This document shows, piece by piece, positions 1 to 8,070 of a stretch of DNA of 64,000 bases; within the stretch, counting starts at the first letter, position 1, and each line of letters starts with the position of its first letter. Both the position numbers and the translations under genes were made by a program. The notes under the pieces were generated by a model, which saw nothing but the letters and a program-made list of their open reading frames with translations, did not search any database and was not told where the DNA came from. Source of the DNA: JALYXV01 sp963733505 (GTDB lineage: Bacteria > Actinomycetota > Acidimicrobiia > Acidimicrobiales > Palsa-688); contig CAVTDW010000005.1 in assembly GCA_963733505.1 (NCBI GenBank), positions 620,001 through 684,000 on the forward strand, read 5' to 3'.

Positions 1-146
1 TCGGCCGAGTCGACGCGGTCGAGGCGAACCCGGCCAGTGACCTGCTCGTCCTGGAGGACGGCGGGCTGATCCCGTTGCGCTTCGTGACCGACCATCAGGG
101 CGATCGTGTGACGGTGGACATCCCACCGGGTCTGCTCGATCTCTGA
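1..146 (+). CDS. rimM: 16S rRNA processing protein RimM (C-terminal fragment)
   Basis: Only the last 47 codons are inside the window, read in the frame starting at base 3 and ending in TGA at 144-146. The visible peptide (GRVDAVEANPASDLLVLEDG...IPLRFV...DIPPGLLDL) has the shape of the PRC-barrel domain that ends RimM: a V-x-A-V-x-x-N-P-A-S-D-L strand pair and the terminal P-x-G-L-L-D-L. RimM assists 30S maturation. It lies directly before trmD, the usual rimM-trmD-rplS order. The N-terminal domain is outside the window. Confidence 0.88.
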   Translation, partial: GRVDAVEANPASDLLVLEDGGLIPLRFVTDHQGDRVTVDIPPGLLDL

Positions 147-158
147 GGCGTGGGTGCA

Positions 159-932
159 ATGAGGATCGACGTCTTCACGATCTTTCCGGCCTTGGTGGAG
201 CCGTGGCTCGATGCCAGCTTGATCGGAAAGGCCCGTGCCGCGGGGCTCTTGGACCTCCGGGTGCACGACCTTCGTTCCCTCGCGTCGGACCCCCACCGGT
301 CGGTGGACGACAGCACCTTCGGCGGCGGTCCGGGGATGGTCCTGGCGCCCGAACCGGTGTTCAATGCGGTGGAAGCGGCTGGCCCGCTTCGCCCCCTTTA
401 CCTGCTGAGCCCGGCCGGGCGTCGCTTCGACCAGGCGCTGGCTGGCGCCTTGGCTCAATCGGAGGGCTTCTCGCTGTTGTGCGGGCGCTACGAAGGGGTG
501 GATCAGCGCATCGCCGATCACCTGGTCGACGGGGAACTGAGCGTCGGTGACTTCGTACTCGCGGGCGGTGAGGTGGCAGCCCTGGTTGTTGTCGAGGCGG
601 TCGCCCGGTTGGTGCCAGGCGTCATGGGCAACATCGGCTCGGCCGAGGAGGAAACCTTCGCCGACGGCCTGCTCGAGTACCCCCACTACACCCGGCCCGC
701 CGACTTCCGGAGCTGGACCGTGCCGGAGGTCTTGCGGTCGGGGGACCATGGCCGCATCGCCCGGTGGCGCCGGGCCCAGGCCCTGGCCCGGACCCGGGAC
801 CGCCGGCCCGACCTGCTGGCGGCGAGGGGCGGCCTGGCGGATTCCGAGATGGCCTTGCTGGCGGAATTCGGCCTGGATGACAAGGTTGCGGGGCCTGAGG
901 TCGTGGAAACGCCCCCGAATCCTCTATCGTGA
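159..932 (+). CDS. trmD: tRNA (guanine-37-N1)-methyltransferase TrmD
   Basis: Methylates G37 of tRNAs reading CNN codons, using SAM, to prevent +1 frameshifting. The 257-residue product starts MRIDVFTIFP at an ATG (159); a GTG at 150 is in frame but would add three residues not typical of the family. The SPOUT signature CGRYEGVDQRI is at about residues 108-118 and the knot segment VGDFVLAGGEVAAL follows at about 128. A GLLEYPHYTRP loop near residue 170 is also typical. It starts 12 bases after rimM and is followed by rplS, so it is probably in one operon. Confidence 0.96.
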   Translation: MRIDVFTIFPALVEPWLDASLIGKARAAGLLDLRVHDLRSLASDPHRSVDDSTFGGGPGMVLAPEPVFNAVEAAGPLRPLYLLSPAGRRFDQALAGALAQSEGFSLLCGRYEGVDQRIADHLVDGELSVGDFVLAGGEVAALVVVEAVARLVPGVMGNIGSAEEETFADGLLEYPHYTRPADFRSWTVPEVLRSGDHGRIARWRRAQALARTRDRRPDLLAARGGLADSEMALLAEFGLDDKVAGPEVVETPPNPLS

Positions 933-969
933 ACCTCCCCCGCTTGTTCTCGCCGCGAGGAGCCGCGCC

Positions 970-1320
970 ATGAACCCCACTGATCTCGTAGACCGCGCCA
1001 GCTTGCGCGACGATGTGCCCGATTTCGCCCCAGGCGACACGCTGAAGGTGCACGTCCGTGTGGTCGAGGGCACTCGTGAGCGCGTCCAGATCTTCCAGGG
1101 TGCGGTGATCCGGCGCTCCGGTTCCGGCGTCCGGGAGACCTTCACGGTCCGCAAGCTCAGCTTTGGCGTGGGCGTCGAGCGGACGTTTCCGGTGCACTCT
1201 CCGGTCATCGCGACCATCGAGGTCGTGACCAGGGGTGACGTCCGTCGGGCCAAGCTCTACTACCTCCGGGATCGGACCGGTAAGGCCGCCAAGATCAAAG
1301 AGAAGCGCTCTATCCGCTAA
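970..1320 (+). CDS. rplS: 50S ribosomal protein L19 (bL19)
   Basis: Component of the 50S subunit near the 30S interface. The 116-residue protein matches the normal family length and shows the L19 core FAPGDTLKVHVRVVEG, the IFQGAVIRR strand, and the C-terminal RRAKLYYLRDRTGKAAKIKE. Start ATG at 970 follows a GAGGAGC ribosome-binding sequence; the frame is open upstream but without L19 similarity. Downstream, lepB and rnhB, which often follow rplS in actinobacteria, are absent and a repeat-rich gap begins. Confidence 0.97.
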   Translation: MNPTDLVDRASLRDDVPDFAPGDTLKVHVRVVEGTRERVQIFQGAVIRRSGSGVRETFTVRKLSFGVGVERTFPVHSPVIATIEVVTRGDVRRAKLYYLRDRTGKAAKIKEKRSIR

Positions 1321-1388
1321 GCGGTTGACGACCTGTACCAGGTCGGGGTCGGGTCCGGCCTCCCGGGTTTGCGCGGGGGTCTGCCGCT

Positions 1389-1608
1389 GGGTCATAGCCC
1401 AGGTTTCTCCCTGCGTAGCCGGAGGTCCGAGCGAGGTTTCAGCTTGGGTCCGCAGCCCAGGTTTCGGCCGGGTCCCAGCCCAGGTCTCGGCCGGGTCCCA
1501 GCCAGGTCTCCGGGCGAGGTCCGAGTCCAGAGGTTTCAGGCCTTGGGTACCCGGCCCAGGTTTCGGCCTGGTCCGAGTCCAGGTTTCGGCCGGGTCTCAG
1601 CGGTCCAG
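1389..1608 (+). repeat. degenerate 23-24 bp tandem repeat
   Basis: About eight to nine imperfect copies of a unit close to GGTCC(C/G)AG(C/T)CCAGGTTTC-GGCCG run head to tail between rplS and the DUF2469 gene. Copies differ by single substitutions and small indels; the best preserved lie at about 1455-1510 and 1553-1597. The whole 1321-1846 gap has no recognisable gene. Read on the minus strand the repeat gives an AETW/PRPETW-type peptide repeat (open 1762 to 1439), which I take as a by-product of the repeat. Confidence 0.8.
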
Positions 1609-1846
1609 CCCGTGATAGCCGGGGGTGTTCGGGCCCATCGATCGCTCGACTGTCGTCGGCTGCGCCATCTGGCGGGTCTGGCCGCTCAACCGTGCCTCGT
1701 TCTTTCAGCCTGTACCCGTACAGCCATGGAAGTCGGCGGCGGACGTCGTAGCATGTGCTCATGACGACCGGCGTGCGATACCGCAGGCACGAACGTGACG
1801 GCGGCCAGGTGAGCGGGCCAACGGGACACCCCGAGGCGGTGTCCCC

Positions 1847-2140
1847 GTGAGCGCCGAGGATCTCGAGCGGTACGAGACCGAGATCGAGCTGCAGCTGTAC
1901 CAGGAGTACCGCGCAGTTCTGCCCATGTTCCGGTACGTGGTGGAGACTGAGCGCCGCTTCTACTTGGCCAACGACGTCATCATGGAAGCCAAGGGCGAAG
2001 CCGGCCGCACGTACTTCGAAATCACGCTGGGGGACGCCTGGGTTTGGGACATGTACCGGCCGGCCCGTTTCGTCTCGTCGGTGCGGGTGGTGACGTTCAA
2101 GGACGTCAACGTCGAGGAGCTCCCCGAGAAGGAGATGTAG
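1847..2140 (+). CDS. DUF2469 family conserved actinobacterial protein
   Basis: A 97-residue acidic protein starting MSAEDLERYETEIELQLYQEY and containing VVETERRFYLAND and DAWVWDMYRPARFVSSVRVVTFKDVN, the hallmark blocks of actinobacterial DUF2469. Its function is unknown. In mycobacteria the same gene sits immediately upstream of yraN, as here. The GTG start at 1847 follows GAGGCGG. No signal peptide or membrane segment; likely cytosolic. Confidence 0.9.
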   Translation: MSAEDLERYETEIELQLYQEYRAVLPMFRYVVETERRFYLANDVIMEAKGEAGRTYFEITLGDAWVWDMYRPARFVSSVRVVTFKDVNVEELPEKEM

Positions 2141-2142
2141 CC

Positions 2143-2499
2143 ATTACCACCCGCGACGCCGACCGGCGCTCGCTCGGGACGTCCGGCGAGGCCGCCGCTG
2201 CTGCCTGGTACGAATCCCACGGCTATGAGATCGTGGCGCGCAACTGGCGTTGCCGGCTGGGGGAGTTGGACCTGATCCTGCGCCAGGGCCGGACGTTCGT
2301 GTTCTGCGAGGTGAAGTCCCGAACGACCGACGCCTTCGGCATACCGGCCGAGGCGGTAACGCGGCAGAAGCGGGCGCGCATCCGGCGACTGGCGGCCCGC
2401 TGGATCGAGGAGGATGCCCCCGTGCGCCCCCGCGAGATCCGATTCGACGTCGCGGCCATACTCGCCGGTGAGTTGGAAATCATCGAGGGCGCGTTTTGA
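2143..2499 (+). CDS. yraN: YraN family endonuclease-like protein (UPF0102)
   Basis: A 118-residue protein with the YraN core: G-x-x-GE-x-AAAAWYESHGYEIVARNWRCRLGELDLIL, then TFVFCEVKSRT. The D/E-x-K arrangement resembles Holliday-junction-resolvase/restriction-like folds; the cellular role is not established. The frame has no ATG, GTG or TTG near the family N-terminus. The best start is ATT at 2143, 9 bases after GGAG (2131-2134) and overlapping the end of DUF2469. A TTG at 2044 would add 33 residues lying inside DUF2469. Neighbours comM-dprA also follow yraN in mycobacteria. Confidence 0.87.
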   Translation: MTTRDADRRSLGTSGEAAAAAWYESHGYEIVARNWRCRLGELDLILRQGRTFVFCEVKSRTTDAFGIPAEAVTRQKRARIRRLAARWIEEDAPVRPREIRFDVAAILAGELEIIEGAF

Positions 2500-3656
2500 C
2501 CAACGGCGACGACCGTTGGACGTCGCTCGACCCGTCGACCCTGGCCGTGCATCTCGGTCGCCCGGAGGCCCCCGGTGCGCCAGTCAATGCCGCGGTGGAA
2601 CTTTCGGCCACGTTCCGCGCCGGCGGGGCTCAGACCTACGGACGCGACGACAACAGCACTTGGGATGCATTCGAGGTGGCGCTCGGGGGGTTGGAAGGCG
2701 GCACCGCGCTGGTCTTTGGGTCAGGTATGGGTGCGATTGCGGCCGTCCTGGAAACGGTTGCCGTCGGGGGCTGGGTGGTGGCCGCGGGAGACGCATACAA
2801 CGGGACCCGCCGCTTCTTGGCGGACGCCGCCGAGCGGGGACGTTTGGCCGTCCGATCTGCCGACGTCGCCGACACCGACGCAACGCTGGCGGTGTGCGAG
2901 GAGGTGGCTTCGGCCCCCAACCGCCGGTCGTTTGGAGGGATGCTTTGGCTCGAGTCGCCCACCAATCCGCTGCTCGCCATCGCGGATCTGCCGGCATTAA
3001 TCGATGGCGCGCACGGACTCGGCCTCACCGTGGCTGTGGACAACACCTTCGCCTCCCCGCTGCTTCAATCGCCGCTCGAGATGGGTGCCGATGTGGTGGT
3101 CCACAGCGTGACCAAGCTCATTTCGGGTCACTCCGACGTGGTTCTCGGCGCAGCCGTCACCCGGTCGGTCGAGCTGCTTGAGCAGCTCAGGACGCGCCGT
3201 TCACTTCATGGTGCCGTCCCGGGGCCGATGGAAACATTCCTGGCCCTGCGCGGCCTTCGGACATTGGCGGTGCGACTCGAGCGGTCGCAGGCCAGTGCCG
3301 CCGACCTCGCCGAGCGGCTGATGGCCCGCGCGGGCGTGAGCGGGGTCCGCTACCCCGGCCTGCCTGATCACCCCGGCCACAAGTTGGCGGCCCGCCAGAT
3401 GCGGGGTTTCGGCACCATGTTGGCGTTCGAGGTGAATGGCGGCGCCGAGGTGGCCGAAGCGGTATGCCAATCGGTGCAGCTCATCACGCCCGGAACCAGT
3501 CTCGGTGGTGTCGAATCGCTCATCGAGCGGCGAGGCCGGTGGAGCGGCGAGTCGCATCTGCCCCCGGCCCTACTGCGCCTCTCGGTGGGGCTGGAGCATC
3601 CCGACGACCTGTGGTGGGACCTGGATCAGGCGTTGGTCCGGGCGCAGGCGACCTAA
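2496..3656 (+). CDS. Cys/Met-metabolism PLP-dependent enzyme (cystathionine gamma-synthase/lyase-like)
   Basis: Fold-type I PLP enzyme of the trans-sulfuration family, 386 residues. PLP lysine is K207 in HSVTKLISGHSD. Other family blocks: YGRDDNSTWDAFE near residue 50, FGSGMGAI near 75, LWLESPTNPLL near 150, VDNTFASPLLQ near 185 and the C-terminal TSLGGVESL and RLSVGLE. It starts at TTG 2496, overlapping the yraN stop (TTGA). The exact reaction (cystathionine synthesis or cleavage, or methionine gamma-lysis) cannot be fixed from sequence alone. No other sulfur-amino-acid gene is adjacent. Confidence 0.88.
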   Translation: MTNGDDRWTSLDPSTLAVHLGRPEAPGAPVNAAVELSATFRAGGAQTYGRDDNSTWDAFEVALGGLEGGTALVFGSGMGAIAAVLETVAVGGWVVAAGDAYNGTRRFLADAAERGRLAVRSADVADTDATLAVCEEVASAPNRRSFGGMLWLESPTNPLLAIADLPALIDGAHGLGLTVAVDNTFASPLLQSPLEMGADVVVHSVTKLISGHSDVVLGAAVTRSVELLEQLRTRRSLHGAVPGPMETFLALRGLRTLAVRLERSQASAADLAERLMARAGVSGVRYPGLPDHPGHKLAARQMRGFGTMLAFEVNGGAEVAEAVCQSVQLITPGTSLGGVESLIERRGRWSGESHLPPALLRLSVGLEHPDDLWWDLDQALVRAQAT

Positions 3657-3671
3657 GTACTCAAGTTGCGG

Positions 3672-3887
3672 TCACCCTCGCCCTGGGCGTCGCCGATCTC
3701 GGTGCTCCCAGCATGCGTGGTGCCAGTGCCGGCGCAGGTCGGGCGCTCCTGTCGGCACGACCACCACGTGTCCCATCCGGGGTGGGATGTGTTGCTGGCA
3801 GCCAGGGCAGATGTAGGTCTTGCGCGCCTGAAAGGGGTGAACTCGGCGTATTTCCGCCGGGCCCGTCAGCGTGGGATCAGTGCCCAT
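3672..3887 (-). CDS. small zinc-ribbon-like conserved protein
   Basis: A 71-residue basic protein with RRVHPFQARKTYICPGCQQHIPPRMGHVVVVP...RRHWHHACWEHR. The C-x-x-C pair at about residues 27-30 and the later H-W-H-x-x-C make a plausible single zinc site. Similar short proteins, often labelled ATP/GTP-binding without clear basis, are widespread in actinobacteria. It overlaps the 3-prime end of the next minus-strand gene by 22 bases, so the two are probably co-translated. Function unknown. Confidence 0.65.
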   Translation of the reverse strand: MGTDPTLTGPAEIRRVHPFQARKTYICPGCQQHIPPRMGHVVVVPTGAPDLRRHWHHACWEHRDRRRPGRG

Positions 3888-3979
3888 AGCAGCATTCCCG
3901 CCACGACTGCCACCGCCACCGCCACCATGACGTAGTCGGATTGGCGTCGCTTTTGCGGGCGGAACGGGTTCAATCCCAC
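3866..3979 (-). CDS. tiny single-pass membrane protein
   Basis: A 37-residue peptide beginning VGLNPFRPQKRRQSDY at a GTG (3979 on the minus strand), followed by a strongly hydrophobic helix MVAVAVAVVAGMLLWALI and ending PR. The basic N-terminus and single C-terminal helix predict a membrane-anchored micropeptide. The NPFRPQ(K/R)RR start resembles small conserved actinobacterial proteins, from memory. It precedes and overlaps the zinc-ribbon gene at 3887. Function unknown; the main uncertainty is the start codon. Confidence 0.55.
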   Translation of the reverse strand: MGLNPFRPQKRRQSDYVMVAVAVAVVAGMLLWALIPR

Positions 3980-4015
3980 CGCAGGAGGGTACCGCTCCTC
4001 CTCACGGTTCCGACC

Positions 4016-4021
4016 TACTGT
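4016..4021 (+). promoter_or_regulatory. -10 element of a probable leaderless promoter (enoyl-CoA hydratase gene)
   Basis: TACTGT lies 7 bases before the GTG at 4029, so transcription would begin at or next to the start codon. No Shine-Dalgarno sequence is seen. The -35 region is not recognisable. Confidence 0.4.
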
Positions 4022-4028
4022 TGGCCCG

Positions 4029-4796
4029 GTGGAGACCATTCTCGTCGACCGGGCGGACGGTGTGGTGACGGTGACCATGAACCGCCCGGATAAGAAGAAC
4101 GCGGCCAATGCCGTCATGTGGCACGAACTCCAGGCGTGTTTCGGTGAGATCACCCGAAACAAAGGGGATCGGGTCGTCATAGTCACCGGCGCCGGCGGTG
4201 CCTTCTGCTCCGGAGCAGACCTCACCTCGGTCGGCTCCACCGGACACCCCCTTGCACTCATGCGCCTTGTTGGTGACGTCGCCTTGACGCTGCACCGCCT
4301 GCCCAAGCCGACCATCGCCAAGGTCAACGGCGTGGCCGCAGGTGCGGGGTGCAACCTGGCCCTTGGATGCGACCTGATCGTCGCCTCGGACGAAGCCCGG
4401 TTTTCGGAGATCTTCGCCCGTCGTGGCCTCTCGATCGACTTTGGCGGGTCGTGGCTCCTTCCCCGCCTGGTCGGTCTCCACAGAGCGAAAGAGCTCGCAC
4501 TCTTGGCCGAGATCATCTCGGCCAAGGAAGCACTCGACCTGGGGCTGGTCAATCGCGTCGTCCCTGCCGTCGAACTCGACGACTTTGTGGATGCCTGGGC
4601 TCGGCAACTTGCCGCGGGGCCTCCCATCGCTCTATCCATGACTAAGAGCCTCTTGAACCAGTCCTTCGAGGTGTCGATGGCCCAAGCACTCGATGACGAG
4701 GGCCGATGCCAGACCATCAACTTCTCGACCGCCGACACCGCCGAAGCTCTCTCGGCGTTCCTCGAGAAGCGAGACCCCACCTTCCAGGGTCTCTGA
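4029..4796 (+). CDS. enoyl-CoA hydratase/isomerase (crotonase) family protein
   Basis: A 255-residue crotonase. Oxyanion-hole blocks are VTGAGGAFCSGADL (about residues 53-66) and NGVAAGAGCNLALGCDLIVAS (about 100-120). In RRGLSIDFGGSWLLPRLVG the usual second catalytic Glu of hydratases is replaced by D137, the pattern of PaaG-type 1,2-epoxyphenylacetyl-CoA isomerases and related isomerases. So it is more likely an acyl-CoA isomerase than a classical hydratase; no paa cluster is nearby. The GTG start at 4029 has a TACTGT -10 seven bases upstream and no ribosome-binding site. Confidence 0.88.
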   Translation: METILVDRADGVVTVTMNRPDKKNAANAVMWHELQACFGEITRNKGDRVVIVTGAGGAFCSGADLTSVGSTGHPLALMRLVGDVALTLHRLPKPTIAKVNGVAAGAGCNLALGCDLIVASDEARFSEIFARRGLSIDFGGSWLLPRLVGLHRAKELALLAEIISAKEALDLGLVNRVVPAVELDDFVDAWARQLAAGPPIALSMTKSLLNQSFEVSMAQALDDEGRCQTINFSTADTAEALSAFLEKRDPTFQGL

Positions 4797-4867
4797 ACTC
4801 TTCGCTGCGCACGACCCGCCGCCGCGGACGACCAGGGCGATGTCCTCGCGATTGGTTCGACGCCCGG

Positions 4868-6371
4868 TCATGGTGGCCCGCCTGCTGGCGGCTTGTGGCG
4901 GGGATGACGGGGATCAGCGGGGGATACGAACGGTCTTTTGCCGCTGCCGTCGATGAGTGACCAGCCATAGCGAGTCTTCTTGGCGTGGTCGTGACGGCAG
5001 AGGGCGTCAAGCCAGTCGAAAACGGTGACGTGGGTCTGGGACCAGTCGTGGCGGTGATCGAACTGCAGGTGGTCCGCGGGCTCGGGGCAGCCTTGGGCGG
5101 CACAGGAGGGATAGAGCCATTGCAGCGCGCTTCTTTGGTGTGCGGTGGGTTGGCGGCCGAGATGCGCCACGCCGAGCAACTGTTTGCCCTTTGTCAAGAT
5201 GGCAGCAATAAACGGGTCGCCGTTGTTGAGCAGGTCTTGTACCGCGGAGACCGAGATCGGTCCGTAGCCAACGAGATCGCAGGTCTCGCCGTCGGTGGGG
5301 AAGCCTCGTAGGAAAGCATCGAGGTCGACTCGGACGAGCAGTTTGACGGGAGCTCCCCGCCGGACTCGGGTGCGACCACCGCGACCTCGGTTCCTACTCA
5401 CCGCCGGGTGGGCCGGGGGAGCGCCAGTGGACGAGGCGGGTGGTACGCCTCCGCTGACGCCCCTGCCGCCGGCTGGGCCCGGGGGTCGGTGGCCCGCCCT
5501 TGGGCGGCGTCGGGGTATCGCCGCCCGACGAGTTCGCCTTGCTGCGTCCAAGGACGTCCCCGTCGAGGCCATCGCCGAACAGTTCGGCGCCGTGCGACCC
5601 AGGCGGGAGATCGGGATCGTCAGGGTCGGGATCGTCGCGCTCGATGGCCAGGGCGGTCCCGGTCGCGTTCATGGCTAGCTCGACCAGGGCGTCGAAGCGG
5701 TAGGCGTCGGGATGCTCGGGTCGCCCGTCAGCCCGGGCGAGGCGAAAGGACCGTTCGACCATCGGGGCGAGTGCGGCCATGATTTGGGCACCCTCCTCGG
5801 GATTACCGGAACCCACGATGTGCCACTCGCCGTTGGCATCCGTCCACCCGCGCAGATGGCGCCGTCCCCGGATGGACCGCCGCCGAGCCTCGAGATCGGC
5901 GGCCGCGGCTTTGACCTCGGCGCACTGATTTCTCAACTCGGCCAACGACCCACCGTTCTGAGCCGCTTCGATCAAGCACTCGGCTGCCTTCGGGTCAGTC
6001 TCAACCGCGTCAGAAATCGCTGACGCCTGTCCCGTCGACAACTGCCCCCGGAGGGCCGCGTCGGCCACCTCGGGCTGCATCGCGAGCCGCCGACCCAGGG
6101 CCAATGCCTCGCGGGCTCCGGACATGCTGGTGCCCGTCGTCCGGGCCAGGTCCTCCTCGGCCGAACGGTGGCCGCGGGTCTTCCATTCCTTCGACTCCGC
6201 GGCTCGAGCCGAGGCCAACGCCTTGACGGTGGCAGCCATGTGTTCGACCGCCGCCGCCTCGCGAACCACCACCGTGGCGTCCTCACACGAGAGCCGGCCG
6301 GCGTCGAACCTCGTGGCGTACTGCTCCATCGCCGTCCGGAGCTCTTTCAAACCGAGGCACATCAGCCGCAA
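4868..6371 (-). pseudogene. DUF222/HNH endonuclease (13E12-type), broken by one frameshift
   Basis: Two minus-strand frames together make one family member. Residues 1 to about 280 (6371 down to about 5490) carry the helical DUF222 domain, e.g. EALALGRRLAMQPEVADAAL and the GEWHIVGSGNPEEGAQIMAAL segment. The second frame (about 5480 to 4868) carries the HNH nuclease: LYPSCAAQGCPEPADHLQFDHRHDW then DALCRHDHAKKTRYGW. The frame change falls in a Pro/Gly/Arg-rich linker near 5470-5490, around a CCCGGGGG run, so it could be a true mutation or an indel error. Such genes are abundant and repeated in actinobacterial genomes; the role is unclear. Confidence 0.82.
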
Positions 6372-6543
6372 ATCCCATCCTGCTCAAACATATGTTCGTA
6401 GGTTAGATCATAGGTGTGACCATAACCCTTGGGATCCGTTGAAAAGCGCTTCACCGTCACACGCCTTCGGTATGGTTCCCCTAACGCTTCGAGCGGCCAG
6501 CGCAACCTCGGCCCTCCTTCATTGCAACCATGAGGAGGATCCG

Positions 6544-8070
6544 GTGCTCGCGACCGTTCCATCCGCAACGCTGCTCGGCGTTGACGGCTGGCCCATCACT
6601 GTTGAGGTACATATCTCAAACGGTCTTCCCGGCTTCACCGTCGTCGGATTGCCGGATGCGTCCTGCCGAGAGGCAAGGGATCGCGTGCGAGCCGCGTTGC
6701 TCTCTAGCGGTCAGCGCTGGGAAAACCGCAGAGTCACCGTCAACCTGGCGCCCACGGGAATGCGGAAGTCTGGCGCCGGGCTCGATCTTCCCGTCGCCGT
6801 CGCACTGCTCGTCGCGGCCGATGTGCTCCATTCCTACGACATCGAGGGCATGGCGTTCATGGGCGAGCTGGGACTCGACGGCTCGATCCGACCCATACCT
6901 GGGGTGCTGGCCATGGTCGATGCTGTTCGTGAACCGATCGTGGTCGTCCCCCCGGCTTGCTATACCGAAGCGGCTGCGCTCGGACGCCATGAGGTGCGAA
7001 CCGCGGCAAATCTGCGTCAACTGGCCGACTCCCTACAGGGTCGGCGGCGCTGGGCCAGTCCTCCAACGCCATGCGAAGGTGAGCTTGAGGTCGAACCGGA
7101 CCTGGCCGACGTTCGGGGGCAGGCGCTTGGGCGTAGCGCACTGGAGGTCTCGGCGGCTGGTGGACATCACCTATTGCTGGTGGGCCCACCAGGCGCCGGA
7201 AAGTCCATGCTGGCCCGGCGACTTCCCGGACTGTTGCCGGCATTGACTCCCGATGAGGCGATCTCGACGACGCGAATCCATTCGGCCGCGGGCCTCCCAC
7301 TCCCTGACTCCGGCGTGCTACGGCGCCCGCCCTTTCGTGCCCCACATCACGGAGCGTCGGCGGTGTCGCTGGTGGGCGGTGGGACCGCCAGCATGCGACC
7401 AGGCGAGATCTCCTGCGCCAACTTCGGCGTCCTCTTTCTCGACGAACTGGCAGAATTTCCTGCCGCTGTCCTCGACACCTTGAGACAACCACTCGAGGAG
7501 GGAGCCATTCGGGTGTGCCGGGCCCGGGCCAGCGTGACCTTTCCCGCCCGGTTTCTCCTTGTGGCGGCGATGAATCCATGTCCGTGTGGTGATGGTCTGA
7601 CGCCGAGCAGTTGTCGGTGCGGCGACCATGCCCGACTCCGTTACTCGGCCCGAATATCGGGGCCGTTGCTGGATCGCTTTGATCTCCGAGTCACCGTCGA
7701 TCGACCCGAGATCGCACAGCTGCTGCCGGGTCTGCCTGGCAACACAGTGGCGGAGGAATCGACAGCGGTGGTGGCGGAGAGGGTCGCAGCGGCGCGCCGA
7801 ATGGCCGCCGCACGAGGCATCCGGTGCAATGCTGAACTTCCGGCTCCTGCGCTCGACGAAATGGCTCCCCTTACCGCTGACGCTCGGACGGTGCTCGAAG
7901 CCCGGCTCCGCCAAGGTCGCTTGAGTGCGCGTGGGTTGCATCGAGTGCGGCGGGTGGCTCGCACCCTTGCGGATCTGGGGGGGCGAGCAGGCCCCATCGA
8001 CGAGCAGGACGTGTGCGGAGCATTGATTCTTCGGAGCGATCCCTTCTCGGCCGCGGCGGTACCGGCGTGA
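6544..8070 (+). CDS. comM: ComM/YifB family Mg-chelatase-like AAA+ ATPase
   Basis: A 508-residue AAA+ protein. ComM acts as a branch-migration helicase in natural transformation in Vibrio; the actinobacterial role is inferred. N-terminal ChlI domain VDGWPITVEVHISNGLPGFTVVGLPD; Walker A GPPGAGKSM near residues 214-222; Walker B GVLFLDELAEFP; zinc-like cysteine cluster MNPCPCGD...SSCRCGD; C-terminal helical Mg_chelatase_C domain. GTG at 6544 is chosen because GAGGAG ends five bases upstream and the family starts here; the frame is open far upstream. Its stop overlaps dprA (GTGA). Confidence 0.94.
   Translation: MLATVPSATLLGVDGWPITVEVHISNGLPGFTVVGLPDASCREARDRVRAALLSSGQRWENRRVTVNLAPTGMRKSGAGLDLPVAVALLVAADVLHSYDIEGMAFMGELGLDGSIRPIPGVLAMVDAVREPIVVVPPACYTEAAALGRHEVRTAANLRQLADSLQGRRRWASPPTPCEGELEVEPDLADVRGQALGRSALEVSAAGGHHLLLVGPPGAGKSMLARRLPGLLPALTPDEAISTTRIHSAAGLPLPDSGVLRRPPFRAPHHGASAVSLVGGGTASMRPGEISCANFGVLFLDELAEFPAAVLDTLRQPLEEGAIRVCRARASVTFPARFLLVAAMNPCPCGDGLTPSSCRCGDHARLRYSARISGPLLDRFDLRVTVDRPEIAQLLPGLPGNTVAEESTAVVAERVAAARRMAAARGIRCNAELPAPALDEMAPLTADARTVLEARLRQGRLSARGLHRVRRVARTLADLGGRAGPIDEQDVCGALILRSDPFSAAAVPA

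Noticed and set aside
1389..1608. Possible CRISPR array or short-protein repeat
   Set aside because: Units are contiguous without spacers, vary in sequence, and no cas genes are present. The AETW peptide repeat on the minus strand is a by-product of the DNA repeat.
3666..3935. 89-codon + strand frame opposite the two small minus-strand genes
   Set aside because: Lacks a ribosome-binding site or family pattern, while the minus strand has zinc-site and membrane-helix signatures.
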